A stretch of 64,000 nucleotides of DNA from Oryzias latipes (Eukaryota; Chordata; Actinopteri; Beloniformes; Adrianichthyidae). This document shows positions 12,219-43,135 of this stretch, piece by piece (the stretch's first letter is position 1; each line of letters starts with the position of its first letter). Both the position numbers and the translations under genes were made by a program. Under the pieces are notes generated by a model. That model ran no database searches and was not told where the DNA came from. It was given only the letters and a program-made list of their open reading frames with translations. The stretch lies in assembly GCF_002234675.1 (NCBI RefSeq), contig NC_019859.2, forward strand, positions 35,595,960 through 35,659,959. The letters run 5' to 3'.

Positions 12219-12350
12219 TTCACAAGAGTCCTGGTGTGGAGTCAGAATTCCCAAATGTAGCCGATTATTTTTCCGTGTCTGCTTGAACATGAGGAGCTGC
12301 AGAAACAGAACTATCCGGGTTTCTATGACACACCTTGACTGTATCACAGA

Positions 12351-12792
12351 CCTGGACTGAGTGACGTCCCCCAAAGACAATGCTTCACTTCAGGCTCCAA
12401 CCAAATGAAGTCGCTCCAGTCCCCATTTTTACCATGACACGGACGGCGCCACGATGGAGCCAAATGTCGTCAGTGAGCAGTGATTGGTCCGAGTCAAGTC
12501 ATTGTTACTACAGCAACCGTTTGTCGGAGACCACACCCCTACCACTTGAAAGCAGGCTACACAAAAATCTGTCAAAGTTTTTGAACGTTGAATGATGGGG
12601 GCCCTCAGGCTCCTCCCACCTTTATTGAGACATCAGATTGGTCAGTTTATCACTTGAGTAGCACAGAAAAATATCATGTAAAAAATAGGATAATCAAGAT
12701 GAGTAACAGCTGTTTATGGGATTTTGGCTTCTCAGAGCCAGCAGGGACTTCCTGATTGGAACGCCAGGTGGGAGGAGTCACTCAGTCCAGTT
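12351..12792. mobile_element. MITE family G, copy 1
   Basis: The ends are CCTGGACTGAGTGACGTCCC and, inverted from the right, AACTGGACTGAGTGACTCCT. Internal blocks such as GAGACATCAGATTGGTCAGT and CCACACCCCTACCACTTGAA recur at 27165-27497 (inverted) and 31050-31426. It has no coding content. It lies in the spacer between the convergent genes tdrd7 and prkaca. Confidence 0.6.
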
Positions 12793-13698
12793 CTCATTTG
12801 CCTCGATGCACTGAGCTGTTCGGTACAGTCCAGTATTTTCAGCATTTCTGTTATAAAATAGACCAAACGTAATATTTTTGGGCCCCCATTGGTTGAAGGT
12901 CCATAGAAAAAGGAACAGACCGGTTAAGGCGGAGCTACCTGTTGATTCGCTGAAGGTCATAGAAGAAAGCGCCAAGAAAGCGACTGTCATCCTCGCCGCC
13001 GCCGCCCGCAATCTCCTCTCAAACAACACGAAATGCTTTTTATCTAATCTACGAAGAACCAAAAGCCAAGTGGAAACAAAGGGGCTGCTGGATGACAGCC
13101 ATCGTTGTTGTTGTTGTTAGCTTCACCCCGCGTGCGCCAGGACGGTCCAACTCTGACTGGAAACGCTCACCTGAATGGCTTGGACCATTCTAAACTGAGC
13201 CGGACTGTACCACTCAGTGGAAACGAGGCTCTACAGAGGTGGATCAGAGCAATGATTAACAATTATTTTTTACTATCTGTCCATCTTTTGTCCAGTCATG
13301 TTATAAATAAATGCTAATCTGTAGATAATTAGCATTAAACTGAGGGGAATTAGGATGAAGACGTGGGTCTGTCTGTTCATGCATGCGGGTTTGTGTTACA
13401 GGCGAGTCAGCAGGTTCTGGATTCCACCTCCAGGACATTTCCGGCTGATCTGCTGGTTCTGGTCCGATGAGATGGAAGTGAAACATCATGGAAGCGGGTT
13501 CCTCAGTGTCGTGGCAGAAAAAACCCAACAGAGAAGACCTGTTTTAGGCATGTGTCTGCTTGAAAGAGGCTCTTCCATGAAGCAGAGCGTCAGTATAAAG
13601 GGATTCAGAAAGAAGACGGTCAAATGAAAAGAAGAACACCCAAAAATCAAAAGGCAACACTGCTGGTTATCAGGTCCGAGTTCCACTTTTGCTCCGCT
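12793..13698. other. Spacer between tdrd7 and prkaca
   Basis: No gene was recognised. The stretch 12880-13050 is repeat-like and holds CCGCCGCCGCCCGC. A short GTT microsatellite lies at 13104-13118. The right end approaches the 3' end of prkaca. Confidence 0.35.
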
Positions 13699-13704
13699 TT
13701 TATT
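13699..13704 (-). terminator. Probable polyadenylation signal of prkaca
   Basis: The plus strand reads TTTATT, i.e. AATAAA on the minus strand, about 86 bases after the prkaca stop codon. A longer 3' UTR using later sites cannot be excluded. Confidence 0.45.
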
Positions 13705-13789
13705 AGCCAGCGTTTATGTCTGGAGACAGAAGGTTCTTCGTCTTCTACATAACCCTTCTGCCACTCGTCTTCCTCACCACCTCCACACT

Positions 13790-33913
<20,124 letters not shown>

Positions 33914-34660
33914 GATGACAACCTGTCACCGGATGTTCCTCGCCGCCCCGCAGCCTTCTTCTTCTCCCGCTGGAAAATTCGACCCGATTCTCCCCAGAAT
34001 CCAACCGCATGTGTGGAGAACTGCGGGTTTGGCGCTAAAGAGCGGGATGACCGCCGTCCCGGAGGTGGAGCCTTTCCACGGCCATCCACGGAGCTCCCAA
34101 CCCGGAGAAGTCACGCCGAGGTCCGCAGCTTCTTCACGCACAAACGGCCTAAAAAACGCGGATGATGATCCAGTCTTTGCCTCCTGGCTGCCCCGGCCAT
34201 CCAAAGTACCCCCGGCCCCCCCTCCCCCCCGTAGACAGATGCCCTCAGACACGAGCCCCCCACTCCACGCGCGGAACTCGAGTTTCTAGAAAACAGCATC
34301 CAGCCCGCGCATCCGCCCGAGTCAACATGGTGTGAACGGCCGGCCGGGACTCACGGAGACGGGAGAGCTGACGGAGGACGAAGCCCCTCCCACCGAGCGA
34401 CGTCAGGGTGATGGACAGCTCCACTCAGCCCGCTGATTCGATCGTTTTTGAAGGCGTCGCGCAGGCAACGACGCTGATTGGTCACAGCAATCCAACAATA
34501 ACGAGGACCGTAAGCGACGACTTTCCTCCCAACAACAAACACGACCTCAATTCTGTCTGTATGTGGAGGAAAAGCAAAAAACCAAATGTCTGTATGGCGG
34601 CAGTGAATGATTGACAGGAATAACGACCAACACGCGCCTGGCTGGATGTGACGTCAGCAA
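33914..34660 (-). promoter_or_regulatory. CpG-rich promoter and 5' UTR region of prkaca
   Basis: Upstream of the prkaca ATG the DNA is GC- and CpG-rich. On the minus strand it holds a near-CRE TGACGTCG (34399-34405 region), a CCAAT box in TGACCAATCAGC (around 34470-34481) and a perfect palindromic CRE TGACGTCA at 34649-34656. No TATA box is clear. The transcription start is not defined; CREB/ATF control is an inference from the motifs. Confidence 0.6.
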
Positions 34661-34744
34661 CAAGCTATTTTTAGCAAAGCTGGTCAGAACACGGCGCGCG
34701 CGTGAAGCATCTTTTGGAGGCAAGCCTTCAGCATCTCTCAGCAA

Positions 34745-35480
34745 GATGGCCAGAATTATTTAATTCAAATTTGGAAATTCAACAATATGCTTTTGGAAGA
34801 TTCTTTATTTTGTAATAAAGTTAGACAATAACAGAGGTTGATGCCTTGGACATGTCACCTGTGAGTTTATGGGAATGGTTTAAGTTTAAAATTAGAAGTC
34901 TTGCAATTGAAGTTAGTAAAAGTGCCTTAAGATTAAAACGTCAAAACCAACAAAATATTTTAAGAAATATTAATAACCTTTGTAAAAAGATGGATTTTTC
35001 GACTGAGGAATTATTAGAATTGAATAAATTACAAAGCGAGTCAGATATGTTGTGTATTGAAAAAGCTCAAAGTGCATCAAACTCTCGCTGGATTGAAGAG
35101 GGAGAAAAAAATACCTCAAGTTTTTTAATCTTGAAAAGCAATTAAAATGCAAATTCACAAATTTGTTTATGAAGACCAAAGTGAGTTTTACAAAGAAATA
35201 CACACATTTTATTCCCATTTATACGAGTCTTATCATTCCGAAGCTGACTGTGGACCTGATTGTCAACCATTTAACCGAAGAAAAAAACAAAAACCTTCAT
35301 CCACAAACATGAATGAAATTCAAACACCCCCCTCCCCCAAATACGACATTAGAAAACATAAGATACGTGGATATTTATCCTTCCTTCCAAAATGATTCAA
35401 CACGAATCTCCATGTATAAAAGATTCAATGACCTTTATGGCGATATGAGACAGTCCAGTTATTGAACCTAAATCCATACA
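34745..35480 (+). mobile_element. L1-clade LINE ORF2 fragment
   Basis: The frame at 34846-35145 reads VSLWEWFKFKIRSLAIEVSK and later SNSRWIEEGEKNTSSF. This is the linker between endonuclease and reverse transcriptase in L1/Tx1-type ORF2 proteins (the RWIEEGEK motif). It continues in another frame after 35145 and soon decays. It lies upstream of the prkaca promoter in the opposite orientation. Confidence 0.7.
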
Positions 35481-35752
35481 TTTAATATTTACTAGGAATG
35501 AAAATACCTCTTATTTGTTTCCTGCGGCTACTTTTTATTTTAACATTTTGCGCTTTTTAGACGGTTTTGATTTGTGGTTCGTTTATTCACAACACACACA
35601 ACTGTGGTTCACCTTCACCCAATTAACCAGACTTGGTAGAAGTAAGCTCGTGATTGGACGTCTGCTTGTTTGCAGTGTTCCATAATGTTCATTCCTCACA
35701 AAAAACAACCCCAAAGTCGTATTTTAATTTAATAATAAGTATTCCTCTGAAA

Positions 35753-36180
35753 ACCTGCTCTCTGAGCACCAGCCCCTCCCAATCCATGAAAACGAGTGGG
35801 TGCTCACATTGTGACGTCACAAAGTGAAGAACTGCCCTTTCCAGGAAGTCTGTGCTGCCAGCTCCACCCCCAGACACGCCCACTTTCTCAGTGATCCGCT
35901 AAACGCTTTCCTTTTATGGGGACAATATCCACATCCTCTGTGTTCTCTGGAGAGACTCAGACCTGCTGCCGACGTCGACTCTAGAATGACGTCGTGAAAT
36001 GGGCGACACCCACAAGGAGAGGAAGGCGGAGCCTCAGAGATGGAGTCGTCTTACTTATGGGTAGAAAAATGCCAAAAATAACTGATATTTCATTGAAATT
36101 TGCTCTTTAGTGTTCCAATGGTGACATACGATCATAAACTTGGAGATAGTTTGCTCTGAAAGGCGGAAAATAGCAGAGTA
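35753..36180. repeat. Interspersed repeat family A, copy 3
   Basis: It matches 1-440 block for block (CTCTGAGCACCAGCCCCTCC, CACAAAGTGAAGAACTGCCC, GGGCGACACCCACAAGGAGA, TTTAGTGTTCCAATGGTGAC). Its function and superfamily are unknown. Confidence 0.6.
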
Positions 36181-36192
36181 TACTCGGACATA

Positions 36193-36780
36193 TAATAAAA
36201 GTAATAACAAAAAACTTTATTGACATAGCACCTTTCGAAAACAAGATTACAAAGGGCTGTACGATTAATATAATTAAAAACAGTGTTGTACGCCCGAATA
36301 AAACACAACACACACAAAACAGTGTTTCAAATCAATCAAATCACTAAAATCAGTAATATAAGTTTACATTTAACCTTTGTGCTGTCTTGTGGGGTCCAGA
36401 GGCACGTTCACATTGGGAGTGGGGTCATCTGGACCCCACAAGACAGCACAAGGGTTATGAACCAGTAAAATCATTAAAAGCCTATAAAGGTACGTTTAAC
36501 TACTGGTCTGGACTCAGCGAGCCTGATCTCTTCTGGGAGACTGTTTCAGGTGTTGTGGCTCTTATAGCAAAGGCCCCGTCACCCTTGGTCTTCAGTCTGG
36601 GTTGTGGGATTGTTGAAAAGCCTTTTGCCGAAGATCTAAGATAGCGACCAGGGACATGAGGGACGAGGAGATCCGCTATATATGTAGGGGCCAGAGCACA
36701 GCGTTCCTTAAAAGCAACCATTCTAACAGACATCCTTGTTAGTTGGTCTGAAGCAGCCCTGAAGGTTTTATATTTTAATA
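36193..36780 (+). repeat. Fish interspersed repeat related to family B, split by a MITE
   Basis: The head ACTTTATTGACATAGCACCT and the later CTTCTGGGAGACTGTTTCAG and GGGACATGAGGGACGAGGAG blocks are of the same kind as 4880-5170. The hairpin MITE at 36374-36454 interrupts it. Confidence 0.45.
36374..36454. mobile_element. 81-bp hairpin MITE (TTAA type)
   Basis: A TTAA (36370-36373) and a TTAT (36455-36458) flank the element. Nearly perfect inverted arms, TTGTGCTGTCTTGTGGGGTC on each strand, leave only about 30 bases between them. It is a deleted relative of 11289-11501. Confidence 0.7.
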
Positions 36781-37397
36781 GATAAACGTAAAAACCTGTT
36801 TACGAGGAAAGACTACCTGAAAAGAAACAGCAATCTAAAACAGGAATGCTTTGCTTTTTCACATTTGCTACAAGCTGCTTTTGCTCTTTAGAGCTAAAAA
36901 CCTAAATATAAGAATTTAAGCTAAAGATCTAAATGCATTTAATCCTGCAAATGGATTTTGTAGCCCAATAGGCATTTTAGCAAATGTACTGATGATGGTT
37001 CTCATGCTGAACGGCGTAGAATTGACGAGCAGACAGGGGGAACAGATGGGTGGGAGGAACCACACACCCACATGCAACAGTTCCCTCCTCCAGCTCTGCA
37101 GTTACCTAGAAACAGAGCGAGTACGAGGAGGGAGAGATGCTTTTTATGAATGACACTGGAAAATACACACACGCTCAGATCCTCCAATGCTGCAGCTTTC
37201 CCGCCTTTGTTCCATCAGGAGCGGGACAAGGTTAAGATCAAACAACAATGTTCTGTCGACAAAAAACCTTTGATTTATGCCACAAACGCCTTAGCAGACA
37301 GTTAGAACTGCACAACTGGACAGTAAACGGCAAACATTCACCTCCTCTCCTAATGTTTGAACCTGGTCTTGTTTAAAGAAATGTCGTTTTTTTTGTT
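36781..37397. other. Spacer between prkaca and asf1b
   Basis: No gene or recognised repeat was found. The stretch 37010-37200 is richer in GC and has a minus-strand open frame without similarity. Confidence 0.35.
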
Positions 37398-37684
37398 GTT
37401 GATGACCCTAACCCCAACCCCTAACACTAACCCTTAAAACTAACCCCAACCCCTAAAACTAACCCCAGCCCCTAAAACTAACCCTAACCCCAACCCCTAA
37501 AACTAACCCTAACCCCTAAAACTAACCCCAACCCTTAAAACTAACCCCAACCCCTAAAACTAACCCTGACCCCTGACACTAACTCCAACCCCTAAAACTA
37601 ACCCTAACCCCTAAAACTAACCCCAACCCCTAAAACTAACCCCAACCCCTGACACTAACTCCAACCCCTAACACTAACCCTCCA
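37398..37684. repeat. Telomere-like minisatellite 3' of asf1b
   Basis: Degenerate units of CCCCAACCCCTAAAACTAA (about 18-19 bp) with interspersed CCCTAACCC make up nearly 290 bp. The G-rich strand (TTAGTTTTAGGGGTTGGGG) is the asf1b-sense strand and starts about 60 bp beyond the asf1b polyadenylation signal. Confidence 0.85.
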
Positions 37685-37744
37685 AAGCAAAACCAACGGA
37701 CGACGGAGGAAAACAGCCTCTTACAGCACATAGATTTAATCCCG

Positions 37745-37750
37745 TTTATT
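37745..37750 (-). terminator. Probable polyadenylation signal of asf1b
   Basis: AATAAA on the minus strand (TTTATT on plus) lies about 230 bases after the asf1b stop codon. Confidence 0.6.
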
Positions 37751-37979
37751 AGAACAGACATGGAAATTACTGCTTGATGTTTGCACGAGATAAAAAAATA
37801 CAAATAATTGTATTTCAAACAGCGAATAAATATAAAGTATCAGAATTGGGACAAAAAAGGAACTAAAGTTGGGTGGAAATAAAAGAAAATCCAGTAATTC
37901 AGTACTTTCAGATCCACATTTCCATCCAGTCGATCCATCTAAAGGTCTGTCTGTGGGGGGAGTAAAGCTCCCCGCACTC

Positions 37980-40900
37980 CTACACACAATCCATGGAGTT
38001 GTCCTGCATCCATCCAAGGGGGGGCATCTTTCCCGCTTTGCAAAATGGGGGGAGCATCCCGCCCACTTTGGGGGAGGGGTCTACATTCTCTGCGTCTTCC
38101 ATCTTGTCGGCCGAACCGTCCCAGTTGATGTGAAACCGAGTGACCCGAGGGTTCGATGCCAAAATATTCCTCTGGAGCTGCAAGGGTTAAAAAGAAGTTT
38201 GTCAAGAAGAATTCCTCCTCAAGTCTGTCAGCATCACGTATAAGATAGGGTTAATGGCGTGATCAGAAATTAGCGCACGCCGTGGAAGCCTGAACCGTCC
38301 GGCGCTTATTATGACTCTTCAGGTTTCCTTCAGCAGTACGGCAAAAAAAAAAAAAAAAAAAAAAAAACTAGAAGGAGCCGCATTTCCAGAAGAAACTGCA
38401 GCGTCAACGCTGCAGTTTCTTCTGGAAATGCGGCTCCTTCTAGTTTTTGTTTTCAATGTTTCTGCATCAGCACCTGTAAAACCTAAAATACGCAGAGAAG
38501 AAAGCCTCACCTGATTTTCTGACTAACACCATACATTCTGTGGGTAACTGTGTGTACTTGTAATTGCGAACACGCATGTACACTCGGATATAAAAATACG
38601 AAACACAAGTTAGGGACGCACCGCTTGTAATGACAGCAGCTTAACTCACGCATTGCACAGACTTTTACTGCCACACGGTGTGGCTTTTTTCAGCACTGCG
38701 ATCCAGTTATCTGTAGTTTAAACGGCTGCAAAGAAGCGAACCTGTTCGGGAAATGCAACCGGAAGCTGGTCTTATTGTAAATGTTTATTTATAATTATTA
38801 AATGTACCTTTTTCGGGGAGCAGCAGCTTACTGTTCATATAGAATGCTGCATTCAAGGACCAGTAGGAAATGTTGCCTTCAAACGTTTGACATTTGAGGC
38901 GGCTCATTCAAAGATTTGAGCAGTTATTCATGGAAAATACAATTTGAACAAGAAGGAGCTGCGTTTCCAAAAGAAAATGCAGCGTTGATGCTGCTGAAAG
39001 AAAATGTAACTTAAAGGCTAATAACTGGCAAAAATAATTAGTTAAAAATTTGACCTTAAATAAAGTGAAATCAGCACAATAACGAAAAAGAGGTTTTTGT
39101 GAAAAATGACAGAGCCGGGTATCGAACCAGCGAGCTTCTGCACCAAGGATTCCCCATTTATTTTGATGGAGGCAGAAATCCCGGAATATCTGGAAAAATT
39201 CAAGGATTTGAAGGAGCAAAAGTCACAGCTGGAAAAAGATGAAAGAGCTGAACATTTGAATAGTTGAACGGTTGAAATAAATGAAACAATGTAGGAGGAG
39301 TTAAGCGGCAAAAAAAAGGAGGTAGATACTAGAATAAAGAGAGAGACAGGAAAACAGTGGGTTGAATTATTTATAGCAGTAAATTGCCTTTTTTGTTCAC
39401 TAAGGAATTCTATCAAAACAGGTCATTTTTGTGAGTTTGGTAAAAAAGTAGACGCTTTATCAGCTTTTCGAGGCTCATTTGAATGATCTGCAGCGTTACT
39501 TCACGTCGCTCCGAGACATTTGTTTTGCTCTTCACGTTACCTGAGAGTAGTTTGGCTTCAGAGGCGGACTTTCCCGTAGTTCTGGATCTGTGTATTCATT
39601 ATTGACGTAGTAACCGATGCGGATGAACTCCTGTCCCCGGTAGGTGCAGGTTATGAGGACGACGGTCACGCCGACGGCATCGCTCTCGGGAATCAGGGTT
39701 GTGTTCGGAGCATCTGCCTAGTTAAGTCAGGAGGAGACAAAACAAACAAACAAAAAAAAGACTTTTGATCGACAAATAGAAACATGTCAAGAAAGGAAGA
39801 GAAAGATGTAAAACAGGAGATTTGCATTAAGAACATTCAACCAGATCGTAAACTTTTCTGCAAATTTGGACCAAAACGTTACCAGTTTTAACGCAAGACC
39901 AGTTCAAGGACCAAAGGTCATTAACTTCTCTGAAAAGCCCCAGGAAGACAACACTGTTGTGTAAATTCTCCAATCACTAACAAATTCCATCGACTGCTGC
40001 TCCAAACGATCGTTTTATAAATGATGTGTGCCGACTCTGCCATCCCACATTTCTGAAGCAATGACACAATGTAGTGAAATCCAGAGGAGCAGGCATCTGT
40101 TCCAAAACGCCTCTGACATTTTCTAGAAAGAGATGCATCCGTTCAATTTTTTGTCCTTTACACCCGCAGCATTTCCTCTTCAGGAGGCCGCTGTCGTCTC
40201 TCTGCCGATTCTTCCGCTGCCCACAGCACAACGGGAGGCAGGAATAATGCCCAAAACAATACCATCAGCATTCATACAAAGACATAAACTTAGGATAGTT
40301 CAACGTTAAATCAAAGATTGGAGTGGAAGGAAGCGATCTTATAGAATCCCTCTCCTGTTCTACATTAAGCGCTTTATGACATGATTTATGGTTATTCGGT
40401 TCAGAACTTTTATTTTTGACTATTGCATTTTGGTTCCAGACGCTGCACGCGTTTCTGTGTTTTCCTCTAAAAACCAGCTCTCTCAAAATGAGCCACATTG
40501 TGACATCACAAAGTGAAGAAGAGTCCGTGCTGCCAGCCCCGCCCCCAGGCTAACGGACACGCCCACTTTATCCGTGGAGCTAGCGGTTAAACCAGGGGTG
40601 TCAAACTCATTTACACTGAGGGCCACATCACTTTAGTGGTTGTCCTCAAAGGGCCAGAAGTAACTTCTACATGTAACTAAAAGTAATGAAAAATAAATGT
40701 AACTACTCCTTAATGTTAAATTACTCATTTATTTATTCTAACTTTTTATAGTAACAATTACAGTTGCATAGAAAACATGTTTGCTCTCTGATGTTTTTAG
40801 ATTTATTTTTTACATTTAAGCTGTATTTTTATTTTTAACCCTGACTTTTCTATATTCTTTCAAACAGTCAGAGAGCATCAGAATCCTCACTGTGCTTTGA

Positions 40901-42530
40901 ATGACTATAAAGAAACTTTTTAGGAGTTAAGTGCTCCGTCAGAATCAGAACCATCCTGTTCATGAAGCATAGAGCTCTAATTAAAGTCTTTGTCATTTCA
41001 GATTCAGAATGACACCAGTTTCAGTAAAATCTGCTTTCATCTTCAACGGCTGCAAAAAACCACAACACCACCTTTTCAGAAAACTCACCTGGAACACAAA
41101 CATGTGTCTTCCCGCAGGTACCGGGCCGACCAGAACCGAGTCCAGAACTTGATCGTATTCTTCACTCTCAGCTGATCCCACATAGATGATCTTCCATTCC
41201 AGATCTGGCAACACACAGAAGACGCACACATTTCAGTCAAATGTGCACACAGAAGTGGGTGAGCAGGTGTGTAGTTTGAGCGGTGAAAACCACCCGCCAG
41301 CATTCAGGGTCTACTACTACTGGGATGCTGGAGCCGTACTGGGCTACAACCCCGACAGTTTGCCAGTCAGAGTCGGTTTATTGTCCCAGGCAAGTGCTGA
41401 CCACTACACCATAGTGCAGCTGCTGGTCAAACACTTCTCCATCAATAATATTCAGTTCATGACGAAGGCATTATGAGAACTAAAAAGGTAGAAGATCTGT
41501 CTGACTGTCTTATTTTGTATTTGACCTACATGTTCTGTTTTACATGTTTGAAATAAATCTAAAAATAACTAAATAAATAAAACATAAATTTGTGTGTGTA
41601 GCCTTGACATCTTGGTTGTATTTTTTTTAGTTTTTTTATATAAATATCCAAATTCTTGAATTGCATAATCCTATTTAGTGTGTTTTTTGTCCTTTATTTC
41701 AAATTTAGATGGTAAAATATATAAATATATTTCGCAAAGTATTTAAGAAGTCGTTAACAATGCCCATCTCATCCAAAAGAACAATTATATATAATTAATC
41801 TCATATTGTTTTTATGCAAATGTCACATTCATAAATCCAAATCATACCCCACATTTCTCTAACTTTGTCAATAAAACATTCTGACATGAAGAAAAACCCA
41901 CTAAAACAGTCGATATGCGCGTCAGATTCAATGTCTTTGTATGAATTGTGATAATACTCCCCAGCCTTGTTCTTTTCCTGTTGTTGCAGTGAACTGTTTT
42001 GTATTGGATCGTTGTGTTCAATAAAGTTTGTTTAAAAAATGAGTCAGCAAAAAAAAGAACAGTTCTGTTCTCTTTTAACAATTTTTAATTTTACCCTCGA
42101 CTTGAATTGAAGAACTGGCCAATCAGGTCCTCGCAAACCAGACGGACCGATCTCGGAACCAATGAGAACACGCAGGGGGCGGAGTTTTATTTCTCAAACG
42201 CGCCGGCGCCAAACTCAAAAAAACTTGTCCAGTAAAATACCAAGAAAAAGAAGCCGAACAGTAAATTGAACAATCTTCTCATAATAAAAGGCTCTCCAGG
42301 TGTTAAATACGGTTCTGCGATTTATATTTCTGTCACAAAAAGTAGCCTTGAAGTGCGAACATAGAGATAGTTAGGACATTAAACTTTAAAAAGTGCATGA
42401 TTCACTAAATCCAGCACTCACCTTCCGCCAAATCCTCCATGCATTCAAAGGTTATTTCAAACTGAAACGGATTCCCAAACTGGCTCGGGTTGTCCAGAAC
42501 AGCAACATTCAATACTTGTACCTTTGCCAT
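37980..42530 (-). CDS. asf1b: Histone chaperone ASF1B (anti-silencing function 1)
   Basis: Four exons (42422-42530, 41089-41204, 39541-39717, 37980-38177) splice in frame to 199 residues, close to human ASF1B. The protein binds H3-H4 dimers in the nucleus and hands them to CAF-1 or HIRA during replication and transcription. It starts MAKVQVLNVAVLDNPSQFGN. The conserved Ig-like core (about residues 1-155) contains Glu36/Asp37 (CAF-1/HIRA side), Asp54, Val94 in GVTVVLITC and Arg108 in EFIRIGYYVN, which are key contacts for histone H3 or partners in this family. The core continues with RNILASNPRVTRFHINWD. The acidic tail ends NSMDCV, as vertebrate ASF1 tails do, and is a likely target of Tousled-like kinases. 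Gene order asf1b-prkaca on one strand mirrors human chromosome 19. Introns carry repeats and a near-perfect hairpin (38363-38448). asf1a is less likely given the tail and synteny. Confidence 0.95.
38240..38320. repeat. Repeat family D, fragment
   Basis: The AGGGTTAATGGC, then ATCAGAAATTAGCGCACG, then a TTA-rich end resembles 59040-59110. It is a short fragment in asf1b intron 3. Confidence 0.4.
38343..38448. repeat. Poly-A run and near-perfect 86-bp palindrome in asf1b intron 3
   Basis: A run of 25 A (38343-38367) leads into an inverted repeat with two 42-base arms (38363-38404 and 38407-38448) and only CA between them. I see no mismatch in the arms, which include AGAAGGAGCCGCATTTCCAG. A diverged relative of one arm lies near 38948-38990 (AAGAAGGAGCTGCGTTTCCA), so it derives from a repeat family. 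Confidence 0.9.
40440..40592. repeat. Interspersed repeat family A, fragment
   Basis: The blocks ACATTGTGACATCACAAAGT and GCCCACTTTATCCGTGGAGC match 60-170 and 35810-35890. It lies in asf1b intron 2. Confidence 0.55.
40593..40960. mobile_element. hAT left-end fragment (CAGGGGTGTCAAACTCA)
   Basis: It starts CAGGGGTGTCAAACTCATTT followed by GAGGGCCACATC, the same end type as the 16561-19999 element. I do not find a matching right end, so it is truncated. It lies in asf1b intron 2. Confidence 0.5.
42118..42213 (+). promoter_or_regulatory. CCAAT / GC-box / E2F cluster in asf1b intron 1
   Basis: Within 96 bp there are two CCAAT boxes (GGCCAATCAG and AACCAATGAG), a GGGGGCGG box at 42175-42182 and an overlapping E2F-like pair in AACGCGCCGGCGCCAAA (E2F core at 42205-42213). 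The order resembles cell-cycle promoters pointing rightward. An AATAAAG on plus lies about 100 bp to the left (42020). It may be an intronic enhancer, an alternative promoter or an antisense promoter; none is proven. Confidence 0.45.
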
Positions 42531-42703
42531 GATTAAAACAAAAATGGCAAAAAAAACAAAATTTAACCACAACTCCGCTGTAGACCTGACCACAACCGGA
42601 CTGGGTGCTGGAGAGCCGCGCAGGCAGAAAACAAAACGTGGATTTTATTACGTTCCTCCAGGGAAAGAAGACCGATATTAAACCGTCTGCATAAAATTGA
42701 AGG

Positions 42704-42725
42704 ATTGGCAACCGGAAATACGTCA
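42704..42725 (-). promoter_or_regulatory. Likely asf1b core promoter motifs
   Basis: About 175-195 bases upstream of the asf1b ATG, the minus strand reads TGACGTATTTCCGG (CRE-like plus ETS site) followed by a CCAAT in TTGCCAATCC. This fits a TATA-less housekeeping or cell-cycle promoter. The transcription start is not determined. Confidence 0.5.
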
Positions 42726-43135
42726 CTTTGTTCTTCTTCCCTGGCTCAAACACGTTCAAGTTAAGCGCATTGACTCCCTCCCTCTGCCCTCTAGTGGTTA
42801 TTTGGTAGTACTGACGTTTTTTTTCTCTTTTTGGACGTCCAGTCACAGAACATGCAGACAATTAAAGTCACAAACTTTTTTTCCCTTGTAATACGGATTT
42901 ATTTAGACAGTTTTAAGCAAACTTTATCAACAAAACTTAATATCTGTACTTGTATGACGACTAATCTCCCAAAAATCTAAACTAGAGCAACGATCAAGCA
43001 GCAGACCAATGCAATTCACAATAACAACAACAATAATAATAAGACCCCAAATAATACTATGACAAAAAGTAGCTTGGAGAGGCTCCGGCAACTCCATGAT
43101 CACAAAAGGGATGTAGCGGCTTAAGAAAACAGATG

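Noticed and set aside
37398..37684. Internal telomere or chromosome end
   Set aside because: The CCCTAA units are degenerate and the array is flanked by genes on both sides.
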